Shown here piece by piece: positions 24,128 to 31,386 of a stretch of 42,277 bases of DNA. The stretch is from Lysobacter_F sp035645555 (GTDB lineage Bacteria > Pseudomonadota > Gammaproteobacteria > Xanthomonadales > Xanthomonadaceae). The stretch's first letter is position 1; each line of letters begins with the position of its first letter. The translations under genes and the position numbers were made by a program. A model generated the notes under the pieces. The model searched no databases, was not told the DNA's origin, and worked only from the letters and a program-made list of their open reading frames with translations. Where the stretch lies: NCBI GenBank assembly GCA_035645555.1, contig DASQMI010000089.1, positions 1 through 42,277 on the forward strand. Reading direction: 5' to 3'.

Positions 24128-24946
24128 GTGCAGAAACCCGCCGTCACGCTCATGGTCCGCGCCGCCCGCGCCGCCGGCAACGTTCTGATCCGGCACATGT
24201 ACCGGCTCGACGCGCTCAACGTGGTCGAGAAGGGCCGGATGGATTACGCCAGCGAGGTCGACGAGCTCGCCGAGCAGGAAATCGTGCGTGAGCTGCGCAA
24301 GGCCGGCCCCGACTATGCGTTCCTCGGCGAGGAAGGCGGTTCGCAGGGCAAGGGCCGGCTTACCTGGGTGATCGACCCGCTCGACGGCACCAGCAACTAC
24401 CTGCACGGCATCCCGCATTTCTGCGTGTCGATCGCGCTCGTCGAGAACGGCGAACCGATCCACGGGGTGATCTTCGATCCGCTGCGCAACGAGCTGTGGA
24501 CCGCCAGCCGCGGCAGCGGCGCCACCCTCAACGACAAGCGCATCCGCATCGGCGAGCGCAAGGATCTGGAGGGCGCGATGCTGATCACCGGCTTCCCGCC
24601 GCGCGAGCGCTCACGTCTCGCGCCGCAGCTGCGGTGCATCGAGGCGCTGCTGGCCGAGGCCGAGGACGTGCGCCGCACCGGCTCGGCCGCACTGGACCTG
24701 GCCTACGTGGCCACCGGCCGCGCCGATGCCTACTTCGAGGCCGGGGTGAAGCCGTGGGACATCGCCGCCGGTGTGCTGCTGGTGCGCGAGGCCGGCGGCA
24801 AGGTGGCCGATTTCCGCGGCCGTACGACCGGTCCGATGGACGCACGCGGCACTGCCGGGCGAGGGCTGATCGCCGGTAACGTCAAGATCGCCGACGTTCT
24901 GCAGAAGAAGATCGTCGAGACCGGTTACGCCGCTGCGTTCGACTGA
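24128..24946 (+). CDS. suhB: inositol-1-monophosphatase family protein SuhB
   Basis: A 272-residue Mg2+-dependent phosphatase. Metal-binding motifs are present in order: LGEEGG, WVIDPLDGTSNYLHGIPHFCVSIAL and VKPWDIAAGVLLVREAGG. In gammaproteobacteria SuhB also joins the ribosomal antitermination complex that supports rRNA transcription, a second role that the sequence cannot confirm. The start is GTG (24128) with CACGAGG about ten bases upstream. A stem-loop directly follows the stop. Length and full motif set make the assignment sure. Confidence 0.95.
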   Translation: MQKPAVTLMVRAARAAGNVLIRHMYRLDALNVVEKGRMDYASEVDELAEQEIVRELRKAGPDYAFLGEEGGSQGKGRLTWVIDPLDGTSNYLHGIPHFCVSIALVENGEPIHGVIFDPLRNELWTASRGSGATLNDKRIRIGERKDLEGAMLITGFPPRERSRLAPQLRCIEALLAEAEDVRRTGSAALDLAYVATGRADAYFEAGVKPWDIAAGVLLVREAGGKVADFRGRTTGPMDARGTAGRGLIAGNVKIADVLQKKIVETGYAAAFD

Positions 24947-24973
24947 CCGACGCCGGTTCTTGGAACCGGTCGG
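24947..24973 (+). terminator. stem-loop after suhB
   Basis: CCGGTTC and GAACCGG pair around a TTG loop and extend through a two-base bulge by CCGA/TCGG. It starts immediately after the stop codon. There is no clear T-run, so efficiency is uncertain. Confidence 0.5.
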
Positions 24974-24990
24974 CGCCTCGTTCATGAACC

Positions 24991-25200
24991 ACAGGCATTC
25001 CGCCCGCTACGCGGGCGGGTTACGTCTTTATCGCGCCAAGTAACCAAGAGAAAGGCGGTTCCCCGACACGACAATCCTGCCGTCGGCACGTGCCTCGGGA
25101 TTTTCGTACGCGACATCCCGGTCGCGTCCGAACACGGCCCGCATCTGCCGGCCGCCCTCCGGGTCTTCGAGCCTTGGCCAGCTTACGTTGGAAGAAAGTG
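24991..25200. repeat. degenerate interspersed repeat made of small hairpins
   Basis: This is most of the only gap above 300 bases (24947-25265) and holds no convincing gene. It shows a perfect stem (25000-25018, CCGCCCGC with TAC loop), then GGTTAC (25018-25023) facing GTAACC (25040-25045), a CCAAGAGAAAGG run, and small inverted repeats at 25069-25085, 25085-25094 (perfect GGCACGTGCC), 25109-25126 (CGCGAC, loop ATCCCG, GTCGCG) and 25136-25153. I recall similar GGTTAC...GTAACC plus GGAT-loop hairpin strings between genes in Xanthomonadaceae genomes. Whether other copies exist here cannot be seen in one window. Confidence 0.45.
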
Positions 25201-25212
25201 GCGCCCGGAAAG

Positions 25213-25241
25213 CCGACGGGCCGCACGCGGCGGCCCGTCGG
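25213..25241 (-). terminator. stem-loop after secF
   Basis: A perfect 12-base stem (CCGACGGGCCGC and its complement) with an ACGCG loop, 25 bases downstream of the secF stop on the minus strand and followed there by CTTT. It is the likely end of the yajC-secD-secF transcript. Confidence 0.7.
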
Positions 25242-25265
25242 ATTAAACGAACGCAACCGCCGGTT

Positions 25266-26216
25266 TTACGGCCGCCGCGCCAGCGCCGCCTCGTCGCGCG
25301 CCTTCGGCATCAGGTCCTGCTTGTGGACCGCCAGCACGCCCAGGGTCAGCAGCGGGCACGCGATGAAGATCGTGGATAGCGTGCCGATCACGATGCCGAG
25401 GATCTGCGCCTCCGCCATCCCGCGCAGCGAGCCGCCGCCGTACAGGTACAGCGCCAGCACGGTGAGGAATGCGACGAACGAGGTGATCACCGTGCGCGAG
25501 AGGGTCTGGTTGATCGAGGTGTTGAGCACGGTCAGCGGATCGGCGCGCATCGAGCGGAAGTTCTCGCGCACGCGGTCGAACACCACGATGGTGTCGTTGA
25601 TCGAGTAACCCATCACCGACAGCAGGCCGGCGAGCACGGTCAGATCGAACTCGTGGCCGGTGAACGCGAACCAGCCGGCCACGACCAACACGTCGTGCAT
25701 GGTCGTCATCACCGCCGCCACCGCGAACTTCCATTCGAAGCGGAACGAGATGTAGATCAGGAAACCGACTACCACCAGCAGCAGCGCCCAGATGCCGTTG
25801 ACGGCCAAATCACGCCCCACCTGCGGACCGACGAACTCGCTGCGCACCACCGTGGCCGGGTTGTCCGCCAGCGAGGCCGCCTTGCGGATCTCCTCGGCGG
25901 TATGCGCCTGGCCGCCGGCCTGCTTCCTCGGCTGCAGGCGCACCACCAGGTCGGTGCCGGTGCCGAGCGTCTGCACCTGCGGACCTTCGTAGCCGGCCGC
26001 GCTGAGCTGCTCGCGCACACGGTCGACATCGGCCGGCTTCGCGAAGCGCAGCTCGGTCATCGTGCCGCCGGTGAAGTCGAGCGCGAAGTTGAAGCCCTTG
26101 CCGGCCATCGCGCCGATCGCGCCGATCAGCATCAGCGCAGCGATCGTCAGCGAGATCCAGCGCAGGCGCAGGAAGTCGAAGCGGCTGTCGTGGGGGAACA
26201 CATTGAACGGCTTCAT
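25266..26216 (-). CDS. secF: protein translocase subunit SecF
   Basis: A 316-residue inner-membrane protein that, with SecD and YajC, helps the Sec translocon to move proteins using the proton gradient. Motifs include FALDFTGGTMTELRF in the periplasmic domain and GYSINDTIVVFDRVRENFR and ISRTV-like NQTLSRTVITSFVAFLTVLALYLYGG in the membrane part, giving six membrane helices. It starts 12 bases after secD. A terminator follows. All features match the family. Confidence 0.97.
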   Translation of the reverse strand: MKPFNVFPHDSRFDFLRLRWISLTIAALMLIGAIGAMAGKGFNFALDFTGGTMTELRFAKPADVDRVREQLSAAGYEGPQVQTLGTGTDLVVRLQPRKQAGGQAHTAEEIRKAASLADNPATVVRSEFVGPQVGRDLAVNGIWALLLVVVGFLIYISFRFEWKFAVAAVMTTMHDVLVVAGWFAFTGHEFDLTVLAGLLSVMGYSINDTIVVFDRVRENFRSMRADPLTVLNTSINQTLSRTVITSFVAFLTVLALYLYGGGSLRGMAEAQILGIVIGTLSTIFIACPLLTLGVLAVHKQDLMPKARDEAALARRP

Positions 26217-26228
26217 GGACGGGCTCCC

Positions 26229-28118
26229 TCAGATCGCGATCGACTTCAGCTTGCGCCGGCGGCCGTACAGCAGGGTGGCGATCGCGCGCGACGCGGAGAC
26301 CGCGGTGTACATCGAGGTCAGGATGCCGACGATCAGCGCCACCGCGAAGCCCTTGACCGGACCGGTGCCGAACGCGAACAGCGCGATGCCGGCGAGGATG
26401 GCGGTGATGTTGGCGTCCGCGATCGTGCCGCTGGCCTTGTCGTAGCCGGAGGCGATCGCGGTCAGCGGCGGCACGCCGGCACGCAGTTCCTCGCGGATGC
26501 GCTCGTTGATCAGCACGTTCGCGTCGACGGACATGCCGACGGTGAGCGCGATGCCGGCGAGACCCGGCAGCGACAGGGTGGCACCGAACAGCGACATCAC
26601 CGCCACCAGCATCAGCAGGTTCAGCAGCAGCGCCAGGCAGGTGATGATCCCGAACATGCGGTAGTAGAACAGGAAGAACACCAGCGCGAACACGAACGAA
26701 TACATCACCGCGCGCAGGCCGCGCTCGACGTTCTCCGCGCCCAGGCTGGGGCCGACCACGCGCTCCTCGACGAACTCCATCGGCGCGGCGAGCGAACCCG
26801 AACGCAGCAGCAGCGCCAGATCCGCCGCCTCCTTCATGCTGTTGAGGCCGGTGGTCTGGAACTGGTTGCTGAAGGGCTCCTGCACGTTGGCCACGGAGAT
26901 CACTTCCTCGTTGACCCGGGTGGTACGCACCTCCTGCCCGTTCACCGTGCGCACCTCGGGGATGCGCTCGATGTACACCACCGCCATCGGCTTGCCGACG
27001 TTCTGGCTGGTGAAGTCGTACATGCGCTGGCCGCCGAGGCTGTCCAGCCGCACCGACACCGCCGGCGTGCCGCTCTGGGTGTCGAGCAGCGAGCTGGCGC
27101 CGATCAGCTGGTCGCCGGAGACGATCACGCGGCGGCTGAGCAGCACCGGCTGGCCGTCGCGGGTGCGATAGAGCTTGGCGCCCGGCGGCACGATGCCGGT
27201 GCGTTCGGCTTCCAGCGCGTCGCTGGTGGTGCCGATCGCGGCGCGGTACTCGAGCGTCGCGGTGGCGCCGAGGATGCGCTTGGCCTGCGCGGTGTCCTGC
27301 ACGCCCGGCAGCTGCACGACGATGCGCTCCTCGCCCTGGCGCTGGATCACCGGCTCGGCTACGCCGAGTGCGTTGACGCGGTTGCGCAGCGTGGCAACGT
27401 TCTGCTCGACCGCTTCCACCGCCGCACGCGACAGCGCGTCTTCGGACATCTGCACGGTCAGTTCGCGGCCGGTGCCGGCGACGCTGACCGGCGGCTCGGC
27501 CGCCATCAGCTGGCCCGGATTGAGCCCGGCATTGAGCGTGTCGAGGATCGCCTGACGCGCGCGCGCGATGTCGCCGGCATTGGCGAGCTGCACGGCGACG
27601 CCGTTGCCGCGGCGCTCGACCGATTCGTAGACGATGCGCTTGTCGCGCAGCGAGGTGCGCACGTCCTCGGCGACGCCTTCCAGGCGCTTCTCCAGCGCCG
27701 CCTGGCGGTCGACCTGCATCAGGAACTGCACGCCGCCCTGCAGGTCCAGGCCCAGCAGCATCGGCTGCGCGCCCATGCGTTCCAGCCAGTTCGGCGCGGT
27801 CGGCGCCAGGCTCAGCGCGGCGACGTAGTCGCTGCCCAGCATCGGTCGCAGCGCGTCGCCGGCCTTCGCCTGCAGGTCGGGGTTGGCCAGCCGCACCAGC
27901 AGGTTGCCGTTCTCCAGCTCGATCGCCTTGGGCGTCACGCCGGCCTGGCGCAGGGTGTCGGCCACGCGCTGGCGCAACGCCTGGTCGACGGTGGCGTTGC
28001 GGTTGGCGGTGATCTGCACCGCCGAGTCCGGCGGGAACAGGTTCGGCAGTGCGTACAGCGTGCTGGCGATGAGCACCAGCACCATCACGACGTACTTCCA
28101 GCGGGCGTAAGTGAGCAT
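26229..28118 (-). CDS. secD: protein translocase subunit SecD
   Basis: A 629-residue inner-membrane protein. The first helix lies in YARWKYVVMVLVLIASTLYALPNLF; the large periplasmic part contains LGLDLQGGVQFLMQVD and IVVQLPGVQDTAQAKRILGATATLEYR; the C-terminal part has GMSVDANVLINERIREELR and the closing membrane helices. It works with SecF and YajC in late protein export. The ATG at 28118 has AGGAA upstream; an ATG eight codons further up is less likely. The gap to yajC (62 bases) holds an 8-base stem-loop. Confidence 0.97.
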   Translation of the reverse strand: MLTYARWKYVVMVLVLIASTLYALPNLFPPDSAVQITANRNATVDQALRQRVADTLRQAGVTPKAIELENGNLLVRLANPDLQAKAGDALRPMLGSDYVAALSLAPTAPNWLERMGAQPMLLGLDLQGGVQFLMQVDRQAALEKRLEGVAEDVRTSLRDKRIVYESVERRGNGVAVQLANAGDIARARQAILDTLNAGLNPGQLMAAEPPVSVAGTGRELTVQMSEDALSRAAVEAVEQNVATLRNRVNALGVAEPVIQRQGEERIVVQLPGVQDTAQAKRILGATATLEYRAAIGTTSDALEAERTGIVPPGAKLYRTRDGQPVLLSRRVIVSGDQLIGASSLLDTQSGTPAVSVRLDSLGGQRMYDFTSQNVGKPMAVVYIERIPEVRTVNGQEVRTTRVNEEVISVANVQEPFSNQFQTTGLNSMKEAADLALLLRSGSLAAPMEFVEERVVGPSLGAENVERGLRAVMYSFVFALVFFLFYYRMFGIITCLALLLNLLMLVAVMSLFGATLSLPGLAGIALTVGMSVDANVLINERIREELRAGVPPLTAIASGYDKASGTIADANITAILAGIALFAFGTGPVKGFAVALIVGILTSMYTAVSASRAIATLLYGRRRKLKSIAI

Positions 28119-28129
28119 GGGCGGTTCCT

Positions 28130-28152
28130 GGCGCCGCGGCATGGGCGGCGCC
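28130..28152 (-). promoter_or_regulatory. stem-loop in the yajC-secD gap
   Basis: GGCGCCGC and GCGGCGCC form a perfect 8-base stem with a 7-base loop just upstream of the secD ribosome site on the minus strand. It could attenuate transcription or tune secD translation; in such GC-rich sequence it may also be chance. Confidence 0.25.
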
Positions 28153-28180
28153 TTACGGTCGAGTCAGGCGTGGTGGCGGC

Positions 28181-28519
28181 TCAGGCCGACTTCAAGGTGC
28201 CCTTGGGCAGGACGTGGGCGATCGCCGCCTTCTGGATGCGCACGCGCACGCCGTCGGCAATCTCGACGCTGACGAAGTTCTCGCCGATCTCGGCCACCGT
28301 GCCGGCGATGCCGCCGGTGGTCAGCACCTCGTCGCCCTTGGCCAGCTTCTCGAGCATCGCGCGATGCTCCTTCTGGCGCTTCATCTGCGGCCGGATCATC
28401 AGGAAATACATGATCGGCAGGATGATCAGCATCGGCAGCAGCATGCCGAACCCGCCACCCGCGGCCGGCTGGGCGCTCTGGGCATAGGCGGGGGCGATCA
28501 GGAGGTCGAGCAGATTCAT
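28181..28519 (-). CDS. yajC: preprotein translocase subunit YajC
   Basis: A 112-residue single-pass membrane protein, partner of SecD-SecF. After a short start (LLDLLIAPAYAQSAQP) comes the hydrophobic segment FGMLLPMLIILPIMYFLMI and then RPQMKRQKEHRAMLEKLAKGDEVLTTGGIAGTV, the conserved YajC signature. It is the first gene of the yajC-secD-secF unit, with an extended -10 of its own 32 bases upstream, and follows tgt on the same strand. Confidence 0.96.
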   Translation of the reverse strand: MNLLDLLIAPAYAQSAQPAAGGGFGMLLPMLIILPIMYFLMIRPQMKRQKEHRAMLEKLAKGDEVLTTGGIAGTVAEIGENFVSVEIADGVRVRIQKAAIAHVLPKGTLKSA

Positions 28520-28550
28520 CGCAGAAGTCCGGGACGGTAAATAGCCGCGG

Positions 28551-28559
28551 ATTATGCCA
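28551..28559 (-). promoter_or_regulatory. extended -10 upstream of yajC (TGGCATAAT)
   Basis: TGGCATAAT on the minus strand is a strong extended -10 (CATAAT, five of six). It lies 32 bases before the yajC ATG, in the 82-base gap after tgt, so the sec genes can be transcribed separately from queA-tgt. Confidence 0.6.
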
Positions 28560-28601
28560 CGCGCCCGCCGCTCCCCATGGCCGACGGGCCGCGCCGGCGA
28601 T

Positions 28602-29738
28602 TCAGGCGTCCTCGCCCGCCTGGCGCAGCGCGTGGAACCCGGCGCGGAACTCGGCGAAGCGGCCCTGTCCGATCGCCTCGCGCATCTGCGCCATCAGCCG
28701 CTGGTAGTAGCGCAGGTTGTGCAGGGTGCCGAGCATCGGCCCGAGCATCTCGCCGCAGCGGTCGAGGTGGCGGAGGTAGGCGCGCGTGTAGCCGCCGGCG
28801 CAGGCCACGCAGTCGCAGCCCTCCTCGATCGGCCGGGTGTCGCGCTCGTACTTCGCGTTGCGCACGCGCACGACGCCGAAGCGGGTGAAGAAGTGGCCGT
28901 TGCGCGCGTTGCGGGTGGGCATCACGCAGTCGAACATGTCCACGCCGCGCGCGACCGCCTCGACCAGGTCCTCCGGACGGCCCACGCCCATCAGGTAGCG
29001 CGGGCGGTCCTCCGGCAACTGCGGGCACGTGTGCTCCAGCGTCGCGTTGCGCTCGGCCTCGCTCTCACCGACCGCCAGTCCGCCGATCGCGTAGCCGTCG
29101 AAGCCGATCGCCTTGAGCCCGTCGGCCGAACGCGTGCGCAGGTCGCGGTGCACCCCGCCCTGCACGATGCCGAACAGCGCAGCGTCGTTGCCCTCGTGCG
29201 CGCGCTTGCTGCGCTCGGCCCAGCGGAGGCTGAGCTCCATCGAGCGCTCGACCACCCGCGGGTCCACCGGCTTGCCGTCCACCTGCACCGGGGGGCATTC
29301 GTCGAAGATCATTACGATGTCCGAATCGAGCACGCGCTGGATGCGCATGCTCTCCTCCGGACCGAGGAACACCTTGCTGCCGTCCACCGGCGAGGCGAAC
29401 GTCACGCCCTGCTCGGTGATCTTGCGCCGGTGCGCCAGCGAGAACACCTGGAATCCGCCGGAATCGGTGAGGATCGGCCCGTTCCAGCGCGCGAAGCCGT
29501 GCAGGCCGCCATGCTCGGCGATCACGTCGAGGCCGGGGCGCAGGTACAGATGGAACGTGTTGCCGAGGATGATCTCCGCGCCGAGCTCGCGCACCTGGTG
29601 CGGCAGTACGCCCTTCACCGTGCCGTAGGTGCCGACCGGCATGAACGCCGGCGTCTCCACCGTGCCGCGTGGGAACGTCAGGCGCCCGCGGCGCGCGGCG
29701 CCGTCGGTGCCCAGCAGCTGGAACGCCATCCGCGACAT
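28602..29738 (-). CDS. tgt: tRNA-guanine transglycosylase
   Basis: A 378-residue enzyme that exchanges guanine 34 for preQ1 in tRNAs with GUN anticodons, in queuosine synthesis. The nucleophile region is ILTDSGGFQVFSLAHRRKI, the second conserved Asp lies in VDMFDCVMPTRNARNG, and the zinc site is CDCVACAGGYTRAYLRHL plus the later His. The ATG overlaps the queA stop (TGATG), with GGGAGG as ribosome site within the end of queA. Starting further upstream would run into queA. Family length is normal. Confidence 0.97.
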   Translation of the reverse strand: MSRMAFQLLGTDGAARRGRLTFPRGTVETPAFMPVGTYGTVKGVLPHQVRELGAEIILGNTFHLYLRPGLDVIAEHGGLHGFARWNGPILTDSGGFQVFSLAHRRKITEQGVTFASPVDGSKVFLGPEESMRIQRVLDSDIVMIFDECPPVQVDGKPVDPRVVERSMELSLRWAERSKRAHEGNDAALFGIVQGGVHRDLRTRSADGLKAIGFDGYAIGGLAVGESEAERNATLEHTCPQLPEDRPRYLMGVGRPEDLVEAVARGVDMFDCVMPTRNARNGHFFTRFGVVRVRNAKYERDTRPIEEGCDCVACAGGYTRAYLRHLDRCGEMLGPMLGTLHNLRYYQRLMAQMREAIGQGRFAEFRAGFHALRQAGEDA

Positions 29739-30769
29739 CACGCGCCTCCCGGCCACAGCAGCATGGCGTCGCCGTAGGAGAAGAACCGGTAGCGCGCGTC
29801 CACCGCGTGGCGGTACGCCGACAGCACGCGCTCGCGGCCGGCGAATGCGGAGACCAACATCAGCAGCGTGCTCTGCGGCAGGTGGAAGTTGGTGATCAGC
29901 GCATCGATCGCGCGGATGCGATAACCGGGGAAGATGAACAGCTGCGTCTCGCCAGCGAACGGCTGCAGCTCGCCGTCGCGCATCGCGGTTTCGAGCGCGC
30001 GCACCACGGTGGTGCCGACCGCGATCACCCGTCCGCCCTGCGCGCGCGTCCGCCGCACCTGCTCGACCAGCTCGGCGCCGACGTTGAGCCATTCGCTGTG
30101 CATCTGGTGCTGGCTGAGATCGTCAACCCGCACCGGCTGGAACGTGCCGGCACCGACGTGCAGGGTGACGTGGCCGAATTCGATCCCGCGCTCGCGCAGC
30201 GTCTCCAGCAACGGCTGGTCGAAATGCAGGCCGGCGGTGGGCGCGGCCACTGCACCCGGCTGGCGCGCGAACACGGTCTGGTAGCGTTCGGCGTCGCTTT
30301 CGCCGGGCGCGCGCTGGATATACGGCGGCAGCGGCAGTTGGCCAGCGTGCAGCAGCCATTGTTCCAGCGACTCTTCGACATCGAAGCGCAGCCGGTAGAA
30401 CTCGCCGTCGCGCTCGATCACCTCCGCCTCGCCACCCGCGTCCAGCGCGATGCGCGAACCCGGCTTCGGCGACTTGCTGGCGCCGATCTGCGCGCGCGCC
30501 TCGTAGCCGCCGAGCAGGCGTTCGATGAGGATCTCGACCCGGCCGCCGGTGGCCTTCTGCCCGTACAGCCGCGCCGGAATCACCCGGGTGTCGTTGAACA
30601 CCAGCAGGTCGCCGGGCGAAAGCAGCGCCGGCAGCTCGCGGAACACGCGGTCCTCGAACGGCGCAGCGCCCGGCGGCACCACCAGCAGCCGGCTGGACGC
30701 GCGGTCGGGCAGCGGCTCCTGCGCGATCAGCTCGGGCGGCAGCGCGTAATCGAAATCGGACTTCTTCAC
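29738..30769 (-). CDS. queA: S-adenosylmethionine:tRNA ribosyltransferase-isomerase QueA
   Basis: A 343-residue enzyme that adds epoxycyclopentanediol to preQ1-tRNA, the step after Tgt. Conserved segments are KKSDFDYALPPELIAQEPL, LVFNDTRVIPARLYGQK, GAVAAPTAGLHFD and HVGAGTFQPVR. I chose the GTG at 30769, which gives the family N-terminus; a further in-frame GTG at 30826 lies upstream of a good -10 box (TACAAT, minus strand, 30800-30805) and is therefore unlikely. The stop overlaps the tgt ATG. Confidence 0.95.
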   Translation of the reverse strand: MKKSDFDYALPPELIAQEPLPDRASSRLLVVPPGAAPFEDRVFRELPALLSPGDLLVFNDTRVIPARLYGQKATGGRVEILIERLLGGYEARAQIGASKSPKPGSRIALDAGGEAEVIERDGEFYRLRFDVEESLEQWLLHAGQLPLPPYIQRAPGESDAERYQTVFARQPGAVAAPTAGLHFDQPLLETLRERGIEFGHVTLHVGAGTFQPVRVDDLSQHQMHSEWLNVGAELVEQVRRTRAQGGRVIAVGTTVVRALETAMRDGELQPFAGETQLFIFPGYRIRAIDALITNFHLPQSTLLMLVSAFAGRERVLSAYRHAVDARYRFFSYGDAMLLWPGGA

Positions 30770-30799
30770 CGGCGAGAGGATGCTGCGGCGGAACCGCGC

Positions 30800-30805
30800 A
30801 TTGTA
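30800..30805 (-). promoter_or_regulatory. -10 element of queA-tgt (TACAAT)
   Basis: TACAAT on the minus strand matches five of six consensus positions and lies 31 bases before the queA GTG start. It helps to decide the start, since the longer reading would begin upstream of the promoter. Confidence 0.5.
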
Positions 30806-30835
30806 CGGGCTTCGGCCGCGCGCCACGCCCGCCAG

Positions 30836-31267
30836 CTAGCGTTCGAACTTCGCCGACAGGACGATCGAGGAGGTGGTGCGCTCCACGCCGTCGATCGCGC
30901 CGATGCGGTCGGTCAGCTCGTCCATCTCGCCGACCGTCGGCACCGTGCCGAGCGCGACCAGGTCGAACGGGCCGCTCACCGAATGCAGCGACCGCAGCTC
31001 CGGCATCGCGCGCAGCGCATTGACCACGGTGGGCATCTGCTTCGGCAGCACGGTGATGAAGATGTAGGCGCGGATCCAGTCACGCTCGGCGCCCTCGTGC
31101 ACGCGCACGGTGTAGCCGGCGATCACGCCCTGGCGTTCGAGCCGCTCGATCCGGCTCTGCACCGTGGTGCGCGACAGCTTGAGGCGGCGCGCGATATCGG
31201 CGATCGAGGCGCGGGCGTCCTCGCGCAGCACCGCCAGCAGCTGGCGGTCGGCCGGGGTGATCTTCAT
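30836..31267 (-). CDS. Lrp/AsnC family transcriptional regulator
   Basis: A 143-residue regulator. The N-terminal winged helix-turn-helix is ADRQLLAVLREDARASIADIARRLKLSRTTVQSRIERLERQG; the C-terminal RAM effector domain includes SVSGPFDLVALGTV. It should form dimers or octamers and respond to an amino acid. It is transcribed away from a class III aminotransferase gene with 119 bases between the starts, so that gene is the probable target. The ATG at 31267 was chosen over a TTG three codons upstream, which is too close to the AGAGG ribosome site. Confidence 0.93.
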   Translation of the reverse strand: MKITPADRQLLAVLREDARASIADIARRLKLSRTTVQSRIERLERQGVIAGYTVRVHEGAERDWIRAYIFITVLPKQMPTVVNALRAMPELRSLHSVSGPFDLVALGTVPTVGEMDELTDRIGAIDGVERTTSSIVLSAKFER

Positions 31268-31307
31268 TCTGCGCAACCTCTTTCGTCGAAATGCCCAGAT
31301 TGCAAGG

Positions 31308-31356
31308 TTAATCCGCGCAAATGCACGCTGTCTAACGACGAATTAATCCGGATAAT
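31308..31356 (+). promoter_or_regulatory. promoter and possible Lrp-type operator of the aminotransferase gene
   Basis: GATAAT (31351-31356, five of six to -10 consensus) lies 30 bases before the ATG. Two direct copies of TTAATCCG (31308-31315 and 31343-31350), 35 bases apart, flank the -35 area; the second abuts the -10. The gap is AT-rich for this window. The repeats are candidate binding sites of the divergent Lrp/AsnC regulator. Confidence 0.5.
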
Positions 31357-31386
31357 GGCTTCCGGACCGCATTCCTGGAGTACGCC

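Noticed and set aside
25020..25256. A 78-codon minus-strand frame in the repeat region
   Set aside because: It runs through the hairpins and terminator, has Arg/Gly/Pro-rich translation and no ribosome site; the region reads better as a repeat.
25653..28487. A 944-codon open frame antisense to secF-secD-yajC
   Set aside because: It spans three well-defined genes on the other strand, and its translation is His/Arg/Gln rich and lacks domains.
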